Made by a program: the position numbers and the translations under genes
The notes under the pieces: model-generated
Told to the model about the DNA's origin: nothing
The model's input: the letters and a program-made list of their open reading frames with translations, nothing else
Database searches by the model: none
NCBI GenBank assembly: GCA_031272185.1
Contig: JAISUG010000030.1
Coordinates: 1-34,196 of the forward strand
Direction of reading: 5' to 3'
DNA length: 34,196 nucleotides
Origin: Lachnospiraceae bacterium
Lineage (GTDB): Bacteria > Bacillota > Clostridia > Lachnospirales > Lachnospiraceae
Shown: positions 9,152-16,633 of the stretch, one piece after another
How the letters are laid out: each line of letters begins with the position of its first letter
How positions within the stretch are numbered: the stretch's first letter is position 1

Positions 9152-9532
9152 TCACCCAAACCACATGCGCAGCTGCAGGGCAGCCACCAGCGCGGTCACG
9201 TAGAAGAACAATGTCATGGCGACATACAGCGCCACCTTGCGCACCGTCACGTAGTGCGCCCACCGCCTGGAAGACTCCAGCGCCGCCGCCAGGTTCCCCT
9301 CCATGTCCACGATGCCGTCCTCCACTTCCAGCTGCCGCAGTCCCACATACACCACATAGTATATTTCCAATTCATCCCGGCACTTGGGGCAGTGCTCCAG
9401 GTGGTCCAAAAAACCAGCCAGACTGTGGTCCGTCAGCTCGCCAAATGTCCGGCCATCCCCCCGGTACTCCACCGTGTCGAACACGTTCAGAATGTAAGGC
9501 ATCACCAGGCTTTGTGCTTCCTTGCAGTCCAT
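9152..9532 (-). CDS. ZAS-type zinc-binding membrane protein (anti-sigma-like)
   Basis: A 126-residue protein with the H-x3-C-x2-C zinc motif of ZAS/zf-HC2 anti-sigma factors at H44, C48 and C51 (HLEHCPKC). One hydrophobic helix follows at about residues 98-120 (VALYVAMTLFFYVTALVAAL), so it is probably a single-pass inner-membrane protein with a cytoplasmic zinc domain. No sigma-factor gene is adjacent; instead polA starts 17 bases after its stop. Start at MDCKEAQ is supported by a G-rich GGGATGGGG stretch upstream. A good promoter lies at 9582-9610. Its partner is unknown; it may bind a sigma factor encoded elsewhere or have a structural role. Confidence 0.75.
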   Translation of the reverse strand: MDCKEAQSLVMPYILNVFDTVEYRGDGRTFGELTDHSLAGFLDHLEHCPKCRDELEIYYVVYVGLRQLEVEDGIVDMEGNLAAALESSRRWAHYVTVRKVALYVAMTLFFYVTALVAALQLRMWFG

Positions 9533-9581
9533 CCGCCCCATCCCCCAAGTGACTTGAGCCGACCACCGGCTCACCCATACT

Positions 9582-9610
9582 ATCTTACAATACTATCTTG
9601 GATTTTTCAA
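9582..9610 (-). promoter_or_regulatory. Promoter of the ZAS protein-polA operon
   Basis: Minus strand TTGAAA (9610-9605), a 17-base spacer and TAAGAT (9587-9582). It is placed about 45 bases before the ZAS gene start. Confidence 0.65.
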
Positions 9611-9635
9611 TGAGAAAATGCAGGCACCATTTCAA

Positions 9636-9705
9636 GCGCCTTGACTAAATCGTTTTTTCTGTACCTGACTTCGCGCAAGGTTTAATCGGCGGAGCAATAT
9701 CACTC
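9636..9705. repeat. Dispersed hairpin element, copy 2
   Basis: GCGCC-TT-GACTAAA on the left and TTTAATCGGCGG on the right can pair, followed by AGCAATATC and ACTCATTTC. The last part resembles copy 1 (GGCAATACCCATTTC). Its right end runs over the stop codon of the methyltransferase gene (9700-9702). Confidence 0.6.
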
Positions 9706-11724
9706 ATTTCTACGCAGCCCCTTTGGGTAATGGTTCTTAAGCACCCCATGCGACGACTTCGCCCAACCTGCGCCAAAACCACCGAAACACACGAGTGTCC
9801 AGCCGTCGTTTTCGCATACCTCACCCCTGTCTTTTGCCATCTTCCCATTCTTCGCCTTGTTCCGTGCAGGTTCTGACCTGCTCGCAGATGCATTATCGGA
9901 GATCCCACATGTCAGTGGCCCTCCTGTCAGATGTATGTCGGCGGTTCCCTTGGGTGCCCTTCCCCACGTCAGTGGTTCCCCCGCCAGGTGACTGTCAGAG
10001 GTTTCTCCCGGCATCATCTCCCACCCAAGCGTCTCCCCCATCATATGTCTGTCAGAGGTTTCTCCCGGCACCATCTCCCACCCAAGCGTCTCCCCCATCA
10101 GATACTTCTTTGCGATGTCGCTCAATGGGTCCAGGTTGACGCACCGGCGCACCCGCTCCATGTGCAGGGCGAGAGCCCAGGCATGGGAAGGCTCGAAACG
10201 GTTCTTTTTCAATGTGCCCAGGTGCAGCCCCGGCCGGAGCACCTTCAGTCCACGTATATCCGGCATCCCATCCGGCGGCAGGTAAAGCTGATCGCCGAAA
10301 AGCAACAACGGCTGCCCTGCGACCCTGTCCGCCTCACCCGCGACCAGCACATCCTTGCAAAATGCCATGAAATCCGGCATATCGCACGCAGACAGGCGGC
10401 CGTCCCGTTTCTGGGAGAAACCCATTTTCTGCCTCGCTTCTGAGATTTCCTCACCCGTCCCCGGTTTGGCCGACCCCATCACATTATCCCGAGGGGTTCC
10501 GGATATCCGCCCTGAATCCTCATAAAACTCCCCGCCCCCGTGGAACGCTCCACTATCTGCATCCGATGCCCATCTAGATCCCGACTTCCGGAACACCGCC
10601 GCAAAATGCCCCTCGCCCTTGATACGATGTGGCCAGAGTCGCAGGCAACCCGGCATGCTGCACACGGCTCCGCCCAAAGCCTTGCCCTTGGCCGCATCCA
10701 CATCCTCGCCCCCATCCTGCTCACCGCAACCGTCAGGGTCTCCGCCCCCCCGGAGCTTGGCCGCTTCCCCATCTCCATTTCGATCTATGACGTTGCCCAA
10801 ACCCCTGATTGCCGCACTCCCCACAGATGCGGAAAGCTTAGCGGCGCAGTGCCTCATGCCGTCGCCGGAATCCCTGATAGCTACAACCCACGCCGCTGCC
10901 ACGTCTTCCGCCGCAAACTCGGGGTGCGTCTGCAAAAACCACGCCGCCACCTCCTCATTTTCCTCCCTGGAAAACGTGCAGGTGGAGTATACCAGCAGCC
11001 CCCCGTCCCGGACCAATGCCGCCCCCTGTTGCAGCACATCCCTTTGCCGGGCTGCGCAACGGGTCACATTGTCCATACTCCATTCGCCCCGTGCGTTCTC
11101 GTCCTTGCGGAACATCCCCTCCCCGGAACAGGGGGCATCCACCAGCACCCTGTCAAAAAGCCCGGCAAACCGATCGGCGAGCTTTTCCAAACCCTCGTTT
11201 GTCACCAGGCAGTTCCCTATCCCCATACGCTCCACATTCTGTGACAGGATTCGCGCCCTTGCCGGATGGATTTCATTTGCCAGCAAAAACCCCTCGTTAC
11301 CCATGTCCGCGGCTAACTGCGTGGTTTTCCCCCCCGGTGCGGCGCACAAGTCCGCCACCCACTCCCCGGGCTTCCCATCCACCAGCGCCGCCACCGCCAT
11401 GGCGCTGGGCTCCTGCAAATAGTACAGCCCGATGTCATGGAAGGGGTGCAGCCCCGGCCTTGCTGGTTCCTGGTAATAATACCCGTGCTTCGCCCAGGGG
11501 ATGGGGTCAACCAGCCCCCCCAATACCCCTTTCAAGGCATCGGTGTCTGGTGTCTGGTGTCTGGTGTAGGTGCCGGGGTCAACCAAACCCCGCGATACCC
11601 ATTTCAATGGGTTCAGGCGCAGCCCATGCACCGGAGGGTTTACCAGGCAAGCCAGAAACGCCCGGTACTCCCCGCCCAGCTGCCCCTCCACCCTTTCCAG
11701 GAATTCTTTCGGATATGGTATCAT
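9700..11724 (-). CDS. RsmF/NOL1-NOP2-Sun family rRNA (cytosine-C5) methyltransferase with repeat expansions
   Basis: SAM-dependent m5C methyltransferase, probably acting on 16S rRNA. Seen: the SAM-binding motif DLCAAPGGKTTQLA (about 125-138), VLVDAPCSGEGMFRK with one catalytic Cys, and YSTCTF with the second. The C-terminal RsmF-associated domain ends GWTLVCFGGFGAGWAKSSHGV then KNHYPKGLRR. The product is 674 residues against about 450-480 normally. Extra sequence: a 24-residue duplication near residues 41-72, a Gly/Asp-rich insert at about 320-420, and 19-residue repeats at about 540-606 seeded on the native YLMGETL segment. The ATG at 11724 follows AGGTGG closely; an upstream in-frame GTG is an alternative. 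It is divergent from mscS. Confidence 0.88.
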   Translation of the reverse strand: MIPYPKEFLERVEGQLGGEYRAFLACLVNPPVHGLRLNPLKWVSRGLVDPGTYTRHQTPDTDALKGVLGGLVDPIPWAKHGYYYQEPARPGLHPFHDIGLYYLQEPSAMAVAALVDGKPGEWVADLCAAPGGKTTQLAADMGNEGFLLANEIHPARARILSQNVERMGIGNCLVTNEGLEKLADRFAGLFDRVLVDAPCSGEGMFRKDENARGEWSMDNVTRCAARQRDVLQQGAALVRDGGLLVYSTCTFSREENEEVAAWFLQTHPEFAAEDVAAAWVVAIRDSGDGMRHCAAKLSASVGSAAIRGLGNVIDRNGDGEAAKLRGGGDPDGCGEQDGGEDVDAAKGKALGGAVCSMPGCLRLWPHRIKGEGHFAAVFRKSGSRWASDADSGAFHGGGEFYEDSGRISGTPRDNVMGSAKPGTGEEISEARQKMGFSQKRDGRLSACDMPDFMAFCKDVLVAGEADRVAGQPLLLFGDQLYLPPDGMPDIRGLKVLRPGLHLGTLKKNRFEPSHAWALALHMERVRRCVNLDPLSDIAKKYLMGETLGWEMVPGETSDRHMMGETLGWEMMPGETSDSHLAGEPLTWGRAPKGTADIHLTGGPLTCGISDNASASRSEPARNKAKNGKMAKDRGEVCENDGWTLVCFGGFGAGWAKSSHGVLKNHYPKGLRRNE
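9905..10105 (-). repeat. Intragenic tandem repeat, 57 bp (19 codons), in the RsmF-like gene
   Basis: Units begin at about 9974, 10031 and 10088 (GTCTCCCCCATCA recurs 57 bases apart). They encode MGETLGWEM(V/M)PGETSD(R/S)H and diverged versions. The unit nearest the conserved part is the most native-like; later units decay towards the 3' end. Confidence 0.88.
11503..11600 (-). repeat. Intragenic 72-bp duplication with TGTCTGG microrepeats in the RsmF-like gene
   Basis: GGGGTCAACCA followed by ATACCC-TTTCAA occurs at 11503 and 11575, 72 bases (24 codons) apart. Between the copies TGTCTGG is repeated about three times. It sits between the N-terminal domain and the conserved HGYYYQEP segment. 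Confidence 0.75.
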
Positions 11725-11754
11725 GACCACCTCACCCTATGTCAGATTCACCCA

Positions 11755-11920
11755 TATATAGGGCCGCCGATGCCCTACCCCCAACAAATCTCGGTCAGCC
11801 CGCATACCCACGCAGGATACCTAGTATATAGGGCTTCCGCCCCCACCCCAACAAATCTCGGTCAGCCCGCATACTCACGCAGGATACCTAGTATATAGGG
11901 CACCGCCGCCCTCTCCCCAA
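11755..11920. repeat. Tandem array of 67-70 bp units between the RsmF-like gene and mscS
   Basis: TATATAGGGC occurs at 11755, 11825 and 11892. Each unit then has CCCCAACAAATC, TCGGTCAGCCCGCATAC and ACGCAGGATACCTAG. The junction CCTAGTATATAGGG, present twice, is an imperfect palindrome that could be a protein-binding site. The array fills the divergent promoter region; no gene is seen there. Confidence 0.88.
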
Positions 11921-11928
11921 CAAATCCC

Positions 11929-11957
11929 TTGCCAAATCATCGAATGTTCATTATAAT
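11929..11957 (+). promoter_or_regulatory. Promoter of mscS
   Basis: TTGCCA (11929-11934), a 17-base spacer and a perfect TATAAT (11952-11957). A direct repeat of AATGCATGTTGTTG follows at about 11955 and 11972 in the leader. Confidence 0.75.
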
Positions 11958-12010
11958 GCATGTTGTTGGATAATGCATGTTGTTGACAATATCCCCGCGA
12001 GGTACAGTTT

Positions 12011-12814
12011 ATGTTCGATTTGAGCCAAAAGGTTTACCATATCTTTTTTATAGAAGTAGGATACATCCTCCTTCTGTTCATGCTGAACCGCATTTTCCAT
12101 GTGGTTTCCCGCAAACGGGAGTACATGCACCACAAATTCATCAAGGCATTCGTGCAGTTCGCGCTTACCGTCGTCATGATCGTGGTGGTGTTCTTGCAAT
12201 TCACTTCCACCAAGGAGCTCACCAGCGTGGTCATGGCCTGGTCCGGGCTGCTGGTAGCCATCGCCGGTTTCGCCGCCCAGCAGACACTGTCCGACGTCAT
12301 AGCCGGATTCATGCTCTCCTGGTCCAGGCCATACAACCTCAACGAGCGGGTGACCCTGGTGAACAGCAACATCACCGGTATCGTGGAAGGCATCACCATG
12401 CGCCACACCATCATCCGCCTCTTCGACAACAACCGACTGATCATCCCCAACAGCGTCATCAACCGGGAGGTCATCAAGAACAGCAACTACGAGGGCTCCA
12501 AGATCGGCAACTTCGTCGAGATCGAGATATCATACACTTCGGACATCGATCTCGCCATCCACATCATCTCCCAGATCATGTGGAAACACCCCCTGGTGGT
12601 GGACAAGGAAAACATCTCCATACTCATCAAGGACTTCTCCTCCAATGGCATCATCCTCAAGACCACCGTCTGGACCAAAGACGTAAACGACAACTTCCGG
12701 GCCTGCCACGACATCCGCATGCAGGTGCTCAAAGACTTCGCCGCCAACAAGATCTTCATCCCCTACCAGCACACGGTCATACTGGACGGCGGCCCAGCGG
12801 ACGAACGACCATGA
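12011..12814 (+). CDS. Small-conductance mechanosensitive channel, MscS family
   Basis: Membrane channel that opens under membrane tension and releases solutes during osmotic downshock. It has 267 residues, a minimal MscS. Hydrophobic helices lie at about residues 12-28, 45-65 and 72-100. The last is the pore helix (VVMAWSGLLVAIAGFAAQQTL) leading into the signature SDVIAGFML, then the beta domain (VTLVNSNITGIVEGITMRHT, IIPNSVINREVIKN) and the C-terminal alpha-beta domain. GAGGT is 6-9 bases before the ATG. It is a single gene with its own promoter, divergent from the RsmF-like gene and convergent with tsf. The final codons (GGPADERP) lie in a 33-bp array that continues past the stop. Confidence 0.93.
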   Translation: MFDLSQKVYHIFFIEVGYILLLFMLNRIFHVVSRKREYMHHKFIKAFVQFALTVVMIVVVFLQFTSTKELTSVVMAWSGLLVAIAGFAAQQTLSDVIAGFMLSWSRPYNLNERVTLVNSNITGIVEGITMRHTIIRLFDNNRLIIPNSVINREVIKNSNYEGSKIGNFVEIEISYTSDIDLAIHIISQIMWKHPLVVDKENISILIKDFSSNGIILKTTVWTKDVNDNFRACHDIRMQVLKDFAANKIFIPYQHTVILDGGPADERP

Positions 12815-12865
12815 CCGGACGGCGGCCCAGCGGACGAGCGACCATGACCGGACGGCGGTCATCGC
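12784..12865 (+). repeat. 33-bp tandem repeat spanning the mscS stop codon
   Basis: GGACGGCGGCCCAGCGGACG begins at 12784 and 12817, and a partial third copy begins at 12850. The first unit encodes the last residues and TGA of mscS; the next is an almost exact copy, including the in-frame stop. After it, 12866-12985 holds nothing I can name. Confidence 0.88.
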
Positions 12866-12988
12866 CCATACATCGTTTACGACGCACAAGAGAGATGTGT
12901 AGCGGTACCCACCGACCGAGAACAGTACAGCGCGGCGGTGAATAGGCCGCAAAGATATGGAAAGAGTTTCCGCTTCGGGATTACATAT

Positions 12989-13018
12989 AAAAGGGCGGCC
13001 GGGTAAACCGGGCGCCCC
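12989..13018 (-). terminator. Intrinsic terminator of the rpsB-tsf operon
   Basis: On the minus strand a GC-rich hairpin, GGGCGCCCGG paired with CCGGCCGCCC around TTTA (13018-12993), is followed by TTTTATAT. The stem has about 9-10 pairs with one mismatch. It lies about 100 bases after the tsf stop and could also stop mscS transcripts from the other side. Confidence 0.8.
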
Positions 13019-13025
13019 ATTCATA

Positions 13026-13110
13026 TCATATCGCTCCTCCGACTAAACCTAGCGCAAAATTGAGACCAATGACAAACGCAAATCGTTTAGTTGGCGGGAC
13101 AACACCATCC
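13026..13110. repeat. Dispersed hairpin element, copy 3
   Basis: CCGACTAAAC and GTTTAGTTGG arms are identical to copy 1, with a similar loop (GCGCAAAATTGAGACC) and the tail CGGGACAACACC. It lies between the tsf stop and its terminator, so it would be in the tsf 3' untranslated RNA. Confidence 0.7.
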
Positions 13111-13117
13111 CACAAGA

Positions 13118-14044
13118 TCACTGCCCCATCTGCTTGGCGACTTCCGCAGCAAAGTCCTCGGACTTTTTCTCCAGCCCCTCGCCGGTCTCGTAGCGCACGA
13201 AACGCACTATCTCCACCTTGCCGCCGGCCTCTTTGGAAACGCCCTCCAGGTACTTGCTCACCGTGAGTTCGGAATCCTTCACGTACACCTGGTCCAGCAG
13301 GCAGAACTCTTTGAGCTCCTTGTTCAGGCGGCCGATGATCATCTTTTCGATGATGTTGTCAGCCTTGTCCGGGTTCTCGTTCTTCGCCTGGGCTTTCAGG
13401 ATCTCGGTCTCGTGGTCGATGAAATCCTGGGGTATCTCGCTGCGCTGGACGTATTTCGGGCTGAGCGCCGCTATCTGCATGGCCACGTTGCGCAGGGCCT
13501 CTTTCACCCCGTCCGTGAACGCCGGGACCTTCGCTTCCACCAGTATGCCGATGCGCCCCCCGCCATGGAGGTAGTCCACCACCACACCCTCGGTGAGGAT
13601 GCGCTCGAACCGACGGATCTTGAGGTTCTCCCCGATGACCGCTATCTGGCTGGATAGCTCCTGCTCCACCGTAAGTGAAGTGTCCTTGGCCCAGGGCTCC
13701 GCCAGGAAAGCCCCCAGATCCGCAGCGGTGCTGGAGAGGGCCTGGGTGGCCACGTCCTGCACATAGTTGCGGAACTTCTCGTTTTTCGCCACAAAGTCAG
13801 TCTCGGAGTTCACTTCCACTATGGCCGCCTGCTTGCCGTCGGCGCTCACCAGCGTGGTGACGATGCCCTCCGCCGCGATCCTGCCCGCCTTTTTGGAAGC
13901 GGCCGCCAGGCCTTTCTCGCGCAGGAACTCCACCGCCTTTTCCATATCCCCTTCAGTGGCCGTGAGCGCCTTCTTGCAGTCCATCATACCGGCGCCCGTC
14001 AACTCACGCAAATCCTTTACCGCTTGGGCAGTTACCTCTGCCAT
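13118..14044 (-). CDS. tsf: Translation elongation factor Ts
   Basis: EF-Ts is the GDP-GTP exchange factor for EF-Tu. The product has 308 residues, normal length. The N-terminal UBA-like domain carries VKDLRELTGAGMMDCKKAL, and the EF-Tu contact motif appears as VEVNSETDFVAKNEKF. The dimerisation region and C-terminal module follow. ATG at 14044 has a perfect AGGAGG 7 bases upstream. It lies 147 bases after rpsB in the universal rpsB-tsf order and ends at the terminator at 12989-13018. Confidence 0.98.
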   Translation of the reverse strand: MAEVTAQAVKDLRELTGAGMMDCKKALTATEGDMEKAVEFLREKGLAAASKKAGRIAAEGIVTTLVSADGKQAAIVEVNSETDFVAKNEKFRNYVQDVATQALSSTAADLGAFLAEPWAKDTSLTVEQELSSQIAVIGENLKIRRFERILTEGVVVDYLHGGGRIGILVEAKVPAFTDGVKEALRNVAMQIAALSPKYVQRSEIPQDFIDHETEILKAQAKNENPDKADNIIEKMIIGRLNKELKEFCLLDQVYVKDSELTVSKYLEGVSKEAGGKVEIVRFVRYETGEGLEKKSEDFAAEVAKQMGQ

Positions 14045-14191
14045 ATCAAAACCTCCTGTATATGCCAGGCCCCACACCAGGGCCGGACCCATTGCTTGAC
14101 AATACACGCACCAGTGCCCGCGGCCGGACGGCCTTTCGATACCGGATGCCCGGCAAGGCAAAGGGGCGTGGGCGACTTGCTTTTCTCGCCC

Positions 14192-14953
14192 TTAGTACGC
14201 TTCCTCGGGCTCCTCTTTTGCCACCGTCTCGAACAGGTCGAACTTCGGCTCTTCCTCCGCCGCGGCGGCAAACCCTTGGTTGGCCTCGATGACCGCATCC
14301 GCCATCTTGGAAACGATCAGCTTCACCGCGCGGATGGCGTCGTCGTTGCCGGGGATGACATAGTCCAGCTCCTCCGGGTCGCAGTTGGTGTCGCAGATAC
14401 CGATGAGGGGGATGCCCAGGGAATGCGCTTCCTGGACGCAGATGGCTTCCTTTTTCGGGTCCACGATGAATATCGCATCCGGCACCCTGTCCATGTCCTT
14501 GATGCCGCCCAGGTTCTTTTCCAATTTTTCCCATTCTTTGCGGAGCGCGATCACTTCCTTTTTCGGGAGACGGTCAAATGTCCCGTCCTCGCTCATGCGC
14601 TCGATGGCCCTAAGGCGCCCCACACGGCTGCGGATGGTCTTGAAGTTGGTCAGCATCCCGCCCAGCCAGCGCTCCTTCACGTAATACATGCCGCAGCGTT
14701 CGGCCTCGGTCTGGATCGCATCCTGCGCCTGTTTCTTCGTGCCCACGAACAGGATCTTCCCGCCCGACTTCGCCACGTCCGCAACAGCTTGGTACGCCTC
14801 GTCCACCTTGCCCACGGATTTCTGCAGGTCGATGATGTAGATGCCGTTGCGTTCCGTGTAGATGTACTGGGCCATCTTCGGGTTCCACCGCCGGGTCTGG
14901 TGCCCGAAATGCACCCCCGCCTCCAGCAGCTGTTTCATTGAAATAACACCCAT
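14192..14953 (-). CDS. rpsB: 30S ribosomal protein S2
   Basis: S2 binds late to the 30S head-body junction. The start [20 protein letters not shown] is the classic S2 N-terminus, followed by [28 protein letters not shown] and the [22 protein letters not shown] segment. It has 253 residues with the usual Glu-rich C-terminal tail. GGAGGG lies 7 bases before the ATG. A promoter candidate is far upstream (15459-15487), giving a long leader full of 28-bp repeats. Confidence 0.98.
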   Translation of the reverse strand: MGVISMKQLLEAGVHFGHQTRRWNPKMAQYIYTERNGIYIIDLQKSVGKVDEAYQAVADVAKSGGKILFVGTKKQAQDAIQTEAERCGMYYVKERWLGGMLTNFKTIRSRVGRLRAIERMSEDGTFDRLPKKEVIALRKEWEKLEKNLGGIKDMDRVPDAIFIVDPKKEAICVQEAHSLGIPLIGICDTNCDPEELDYVIPGNDDAIRAVKLIVSKMADAVIEANQGFAAAAEEEPKFDLFETVAKEEPEEAY

Positions 14954-15036
14954 CTCTTTCCCTCCGTTTGCGGGTCAGGCCGTCCATCCGCCGTCGGCAT
15001 CGCCCGATGCGTTGGTCCCACCGGCCGGTATCGCTC

Positions 15037-15130
15037 GGCATGGTCACCACTGCCGGTGTCGCCCGGCATGGTCACCACTGCCGGTGTCGCCCGGTATGGT
15101 TCCCCACTGCCGGTATCCGCCCGGTTGCTT
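15037..15130. repeat. Tandem array of 28-bp units upstream of rpsB
   Basis: GGCATGGTCACCACTGCCGG begins at 15037 and 15065, and a variant (GGTATGGTTCCCCACTGCCGG-like) at 15093; degenerate units extend on both sides (about 14985-15180). It fills most of the rpsB leader. The 583-base gap 14954-15536 has no convincing gene. Confidence 0.82.
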
Positions 15131-15415
15131 GGTCCCTGCTTCCGGCATCGTCCGGTATGGCGGTTCCCACATCCGGCCCCTTGCGCCGGCCCGGATCCGG
15201 CTCCCGACCCATTGGTTTGTCTTCCGTTTGCTTCTCTTGCTCCCAAGGGAACCCGTGTCTTAGGGCACCCCCCTTAGGATCCGCAAACGTGCAGATTCAT
15301 TTCCTCGCCCCTATGATAAAGATCCCCGAAACGGCGGGGTCGCCAGTCGGGCAGCTTCATGTCGGGGCGGCAACAGCATATCTTTGCGCAGCACTTCGTC
15401 TCAGGAGCACAGCGC

Positions 15416-15441
15416 AAAAAAACGCACAAATCACCGGTGCG
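15416..15441 (-). terminator. Possible terminator: end of codY, or attenuator for rpsB
   Basis: Minus strand CGCAC-(9-base loop)-GTGCG (15441-15423) is followed by seven T (15422-15416). The stem is only 5 pairs. It lies just downstream of the promoter candidate at 15459-15487, so it may end codY transcripts or attenuate rpsB transcripts. Confidence 0.4.
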
Positions 15442-15458
15442 CAATGCGCACAAATGCC

Positions 15459-15487
15459 ACTATATCACATTCGGGTTGTTTAGGCAA
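15459..15487 (-). promoter_or_regulatory. Promoter candidate for rpsB-tsf
   Basis: Minus strand TTGCCT (15487-15482), a 17-base spacer and TATAGT (15464-15459). It would start RNA near 15452, about 500 bases before rpsB. Confidence 0.6.
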
Positions 15488-15536
15488 GCGATTTTTTAAA
15501 GTTATTGGCAGCAGTTAAGACAAACGCCCCACCCCG

Positions 15537-16337
15537 TCAGTTTTCAGAAGGCCTGTCCGATGCGACCAGATCCTTTGCCAATGACAGCTCGTCGAACACC
15601 ACATCGTTGAGTACATGGATGTAGGTGCCTTTCATGCCGGAGGAGCGCGACTCTATCACCCCGGCGCTCTCGAATTTGCGCAGGGCGTTTACGATGACCG
15701 AGCGCGTGATCCCCACCCTGTCGGCTATCTTGGATGCCACCAGGATGCCCTCGTTCCCGTCCAGTTCTTCAAAGATATGGGTGATGGCCTGCAGTTCCGA
15801 TATGGACAACGTGCCGATGGCGCTGCGCACGATCTGGACTTTGCGCACCTCCTCGGCGTTCTCCTCGTTCACGGACCGCATCATCTCCAGCCCCACCACC
15901 GTGGTGCCGTATTCGCTGAGGATGATATCGTCGATGTCGTACTGCTCCCCCACCTTATAGATAAACAATGTCCCCAGGCGTTCCCCTGCTATATCAATGG
16001 GCGTGATGATGGCTTGGTATCCCCTCACCGCATCTTCGCCGAACCCCAGGGTCACCAGGTTCACGTTTTCCTTGGTGGAAAGGACGCTCAGCAGCCGCTC
16101 GTTGAGCATCTTGTCGATGTAGCCCCCCACCCGCTCCTCGATGAGCGTTTCGATGTCGGTTACCAGTGGGTGCGACCCGATGCCCAGCACCTTCCCTTTC
16201 TTGCTGATGACAAGCACATTGGACGCAAGAATCTCGCTGAGCACGGCACATATGTCGTTGAACACGACCTTGTTGGAGTTGTTGTTGTGCAACAGTTTCC
16301 CGATTTTCCTCGTTTTGTCCAGTAACTGTACGCCCAT
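15537..16337 (-). CDS. codY: Global GTP/branched-chain amino acid-sensing repressor CodY
   Basis: CodY binds branched-chain amino acids and GTP and represses nutrient-stress and biosynthesis genes. It has 266 residues (family about 259). The N-terminal GAF domain includes MGVQLLDKTRKIGKLLH and LASNVLVISKKGKVLGIG. The C-terminal winged helix carries the DNA-recognition segment ASKIADRVGITRSVIVNALR and then KFESAGVIESRSSGMKGTYI. ATG at 16337 has AGGAGG 8 bases upstream; the frame is open 33 codons further without a site. It lies between topA and rpsB, a typical Lachnospiraceae order, with its own promoter candidate. Confidence 0.97.
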   Translation of the reverse strand: MGVQLLDKTRKIGKLLHNNNSNKVVFNDICAVLSEILASNVLVISKKGKVLGIGSHPLVTDIETLIEERVGGYIDKMLNERLLSVLSTKENVNLVTLGFGEDAVRGYQAIITPIDIAGERLGTLFIYKVGEQYDIDDIILSEYGTTVVGLEMMRSVNEENAEEVRKVQIVRSAIGTLSISELQAITHIFEELDGNEGILVASKIADRVGITRSVIVNALRKFESAGVIESRSSGMKGTYIHVLNDVVFDELSLAKDLVASDRPSEN

Positions 16338-16426
16338 CTGCAAAGCCTCCTGCAAACGCCATCCGGTCCGCAAATCTGTGGGGAACTTTTGCACATCTCC
16401 CCCATAGCCACAAACGCAATGGGGTA

Positions 16427-16455
16427 ATATTAGCACAATTTCGGCACAATAACAA
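16427..16455 (-). promoter_or_regulatory. Promoter candidate for codY
   Basis: Minus strand TTGTTA (16455-16450), a 17-base spacer and TAATAT (16432-16427). A sequence partly like the CodY box lies further upstream at about 16485-16500 but has about four mismatches, so autoregulation is only a possibility. Confidence 0.5.
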
Positions 16456-16577
16456 GGTTAAGACACAATATTTTTAAAAAATAATTTGAGTATTCGCTAA
16501 ATTCATACGAAATGGCAACAATGCTCACAATAATCTATGAACGTGACCGCCAAATAAACATCGGCCATACTGTGGGG

Positions 16578-16625
16578 CAGCCTGACATCAGGTCAGCCCG
16601 GCATCGGGCCAGCCCGGCATCGTCA
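16578..16625. repeat. Three 16-bp tandem units downstream of topA
   Basis: CAGCCTGACATCAGGT, CAGCCCGGCATCGGGC and CAGCCCGGCATCGTCA follow one another without gaps, ending 9 bases before the topA stop codon. The first two units are themselves near-palindromes. Confidence 0.75.
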
Positions 16626-16633
16626 CAGGCCAT

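Noticed and set aside
7614..9203. A 529-residue plus-strand open frame opposite polA
   Set aside because: It is the antisense shadow of a GC-rich coding strand; composition is His/Arg/Gln-rich and polA is certain.
13091..16325. Several long plus-strand frames opposite tsf, rpsB and codY
   Set aside because: All are antisense to well-identified conserved genes and have no supporting start signals.
16485..16500. CodY-binding box upstream of codY
   Set aside because: About four mismatches to the 15-base consensus; too weak to list as a site.
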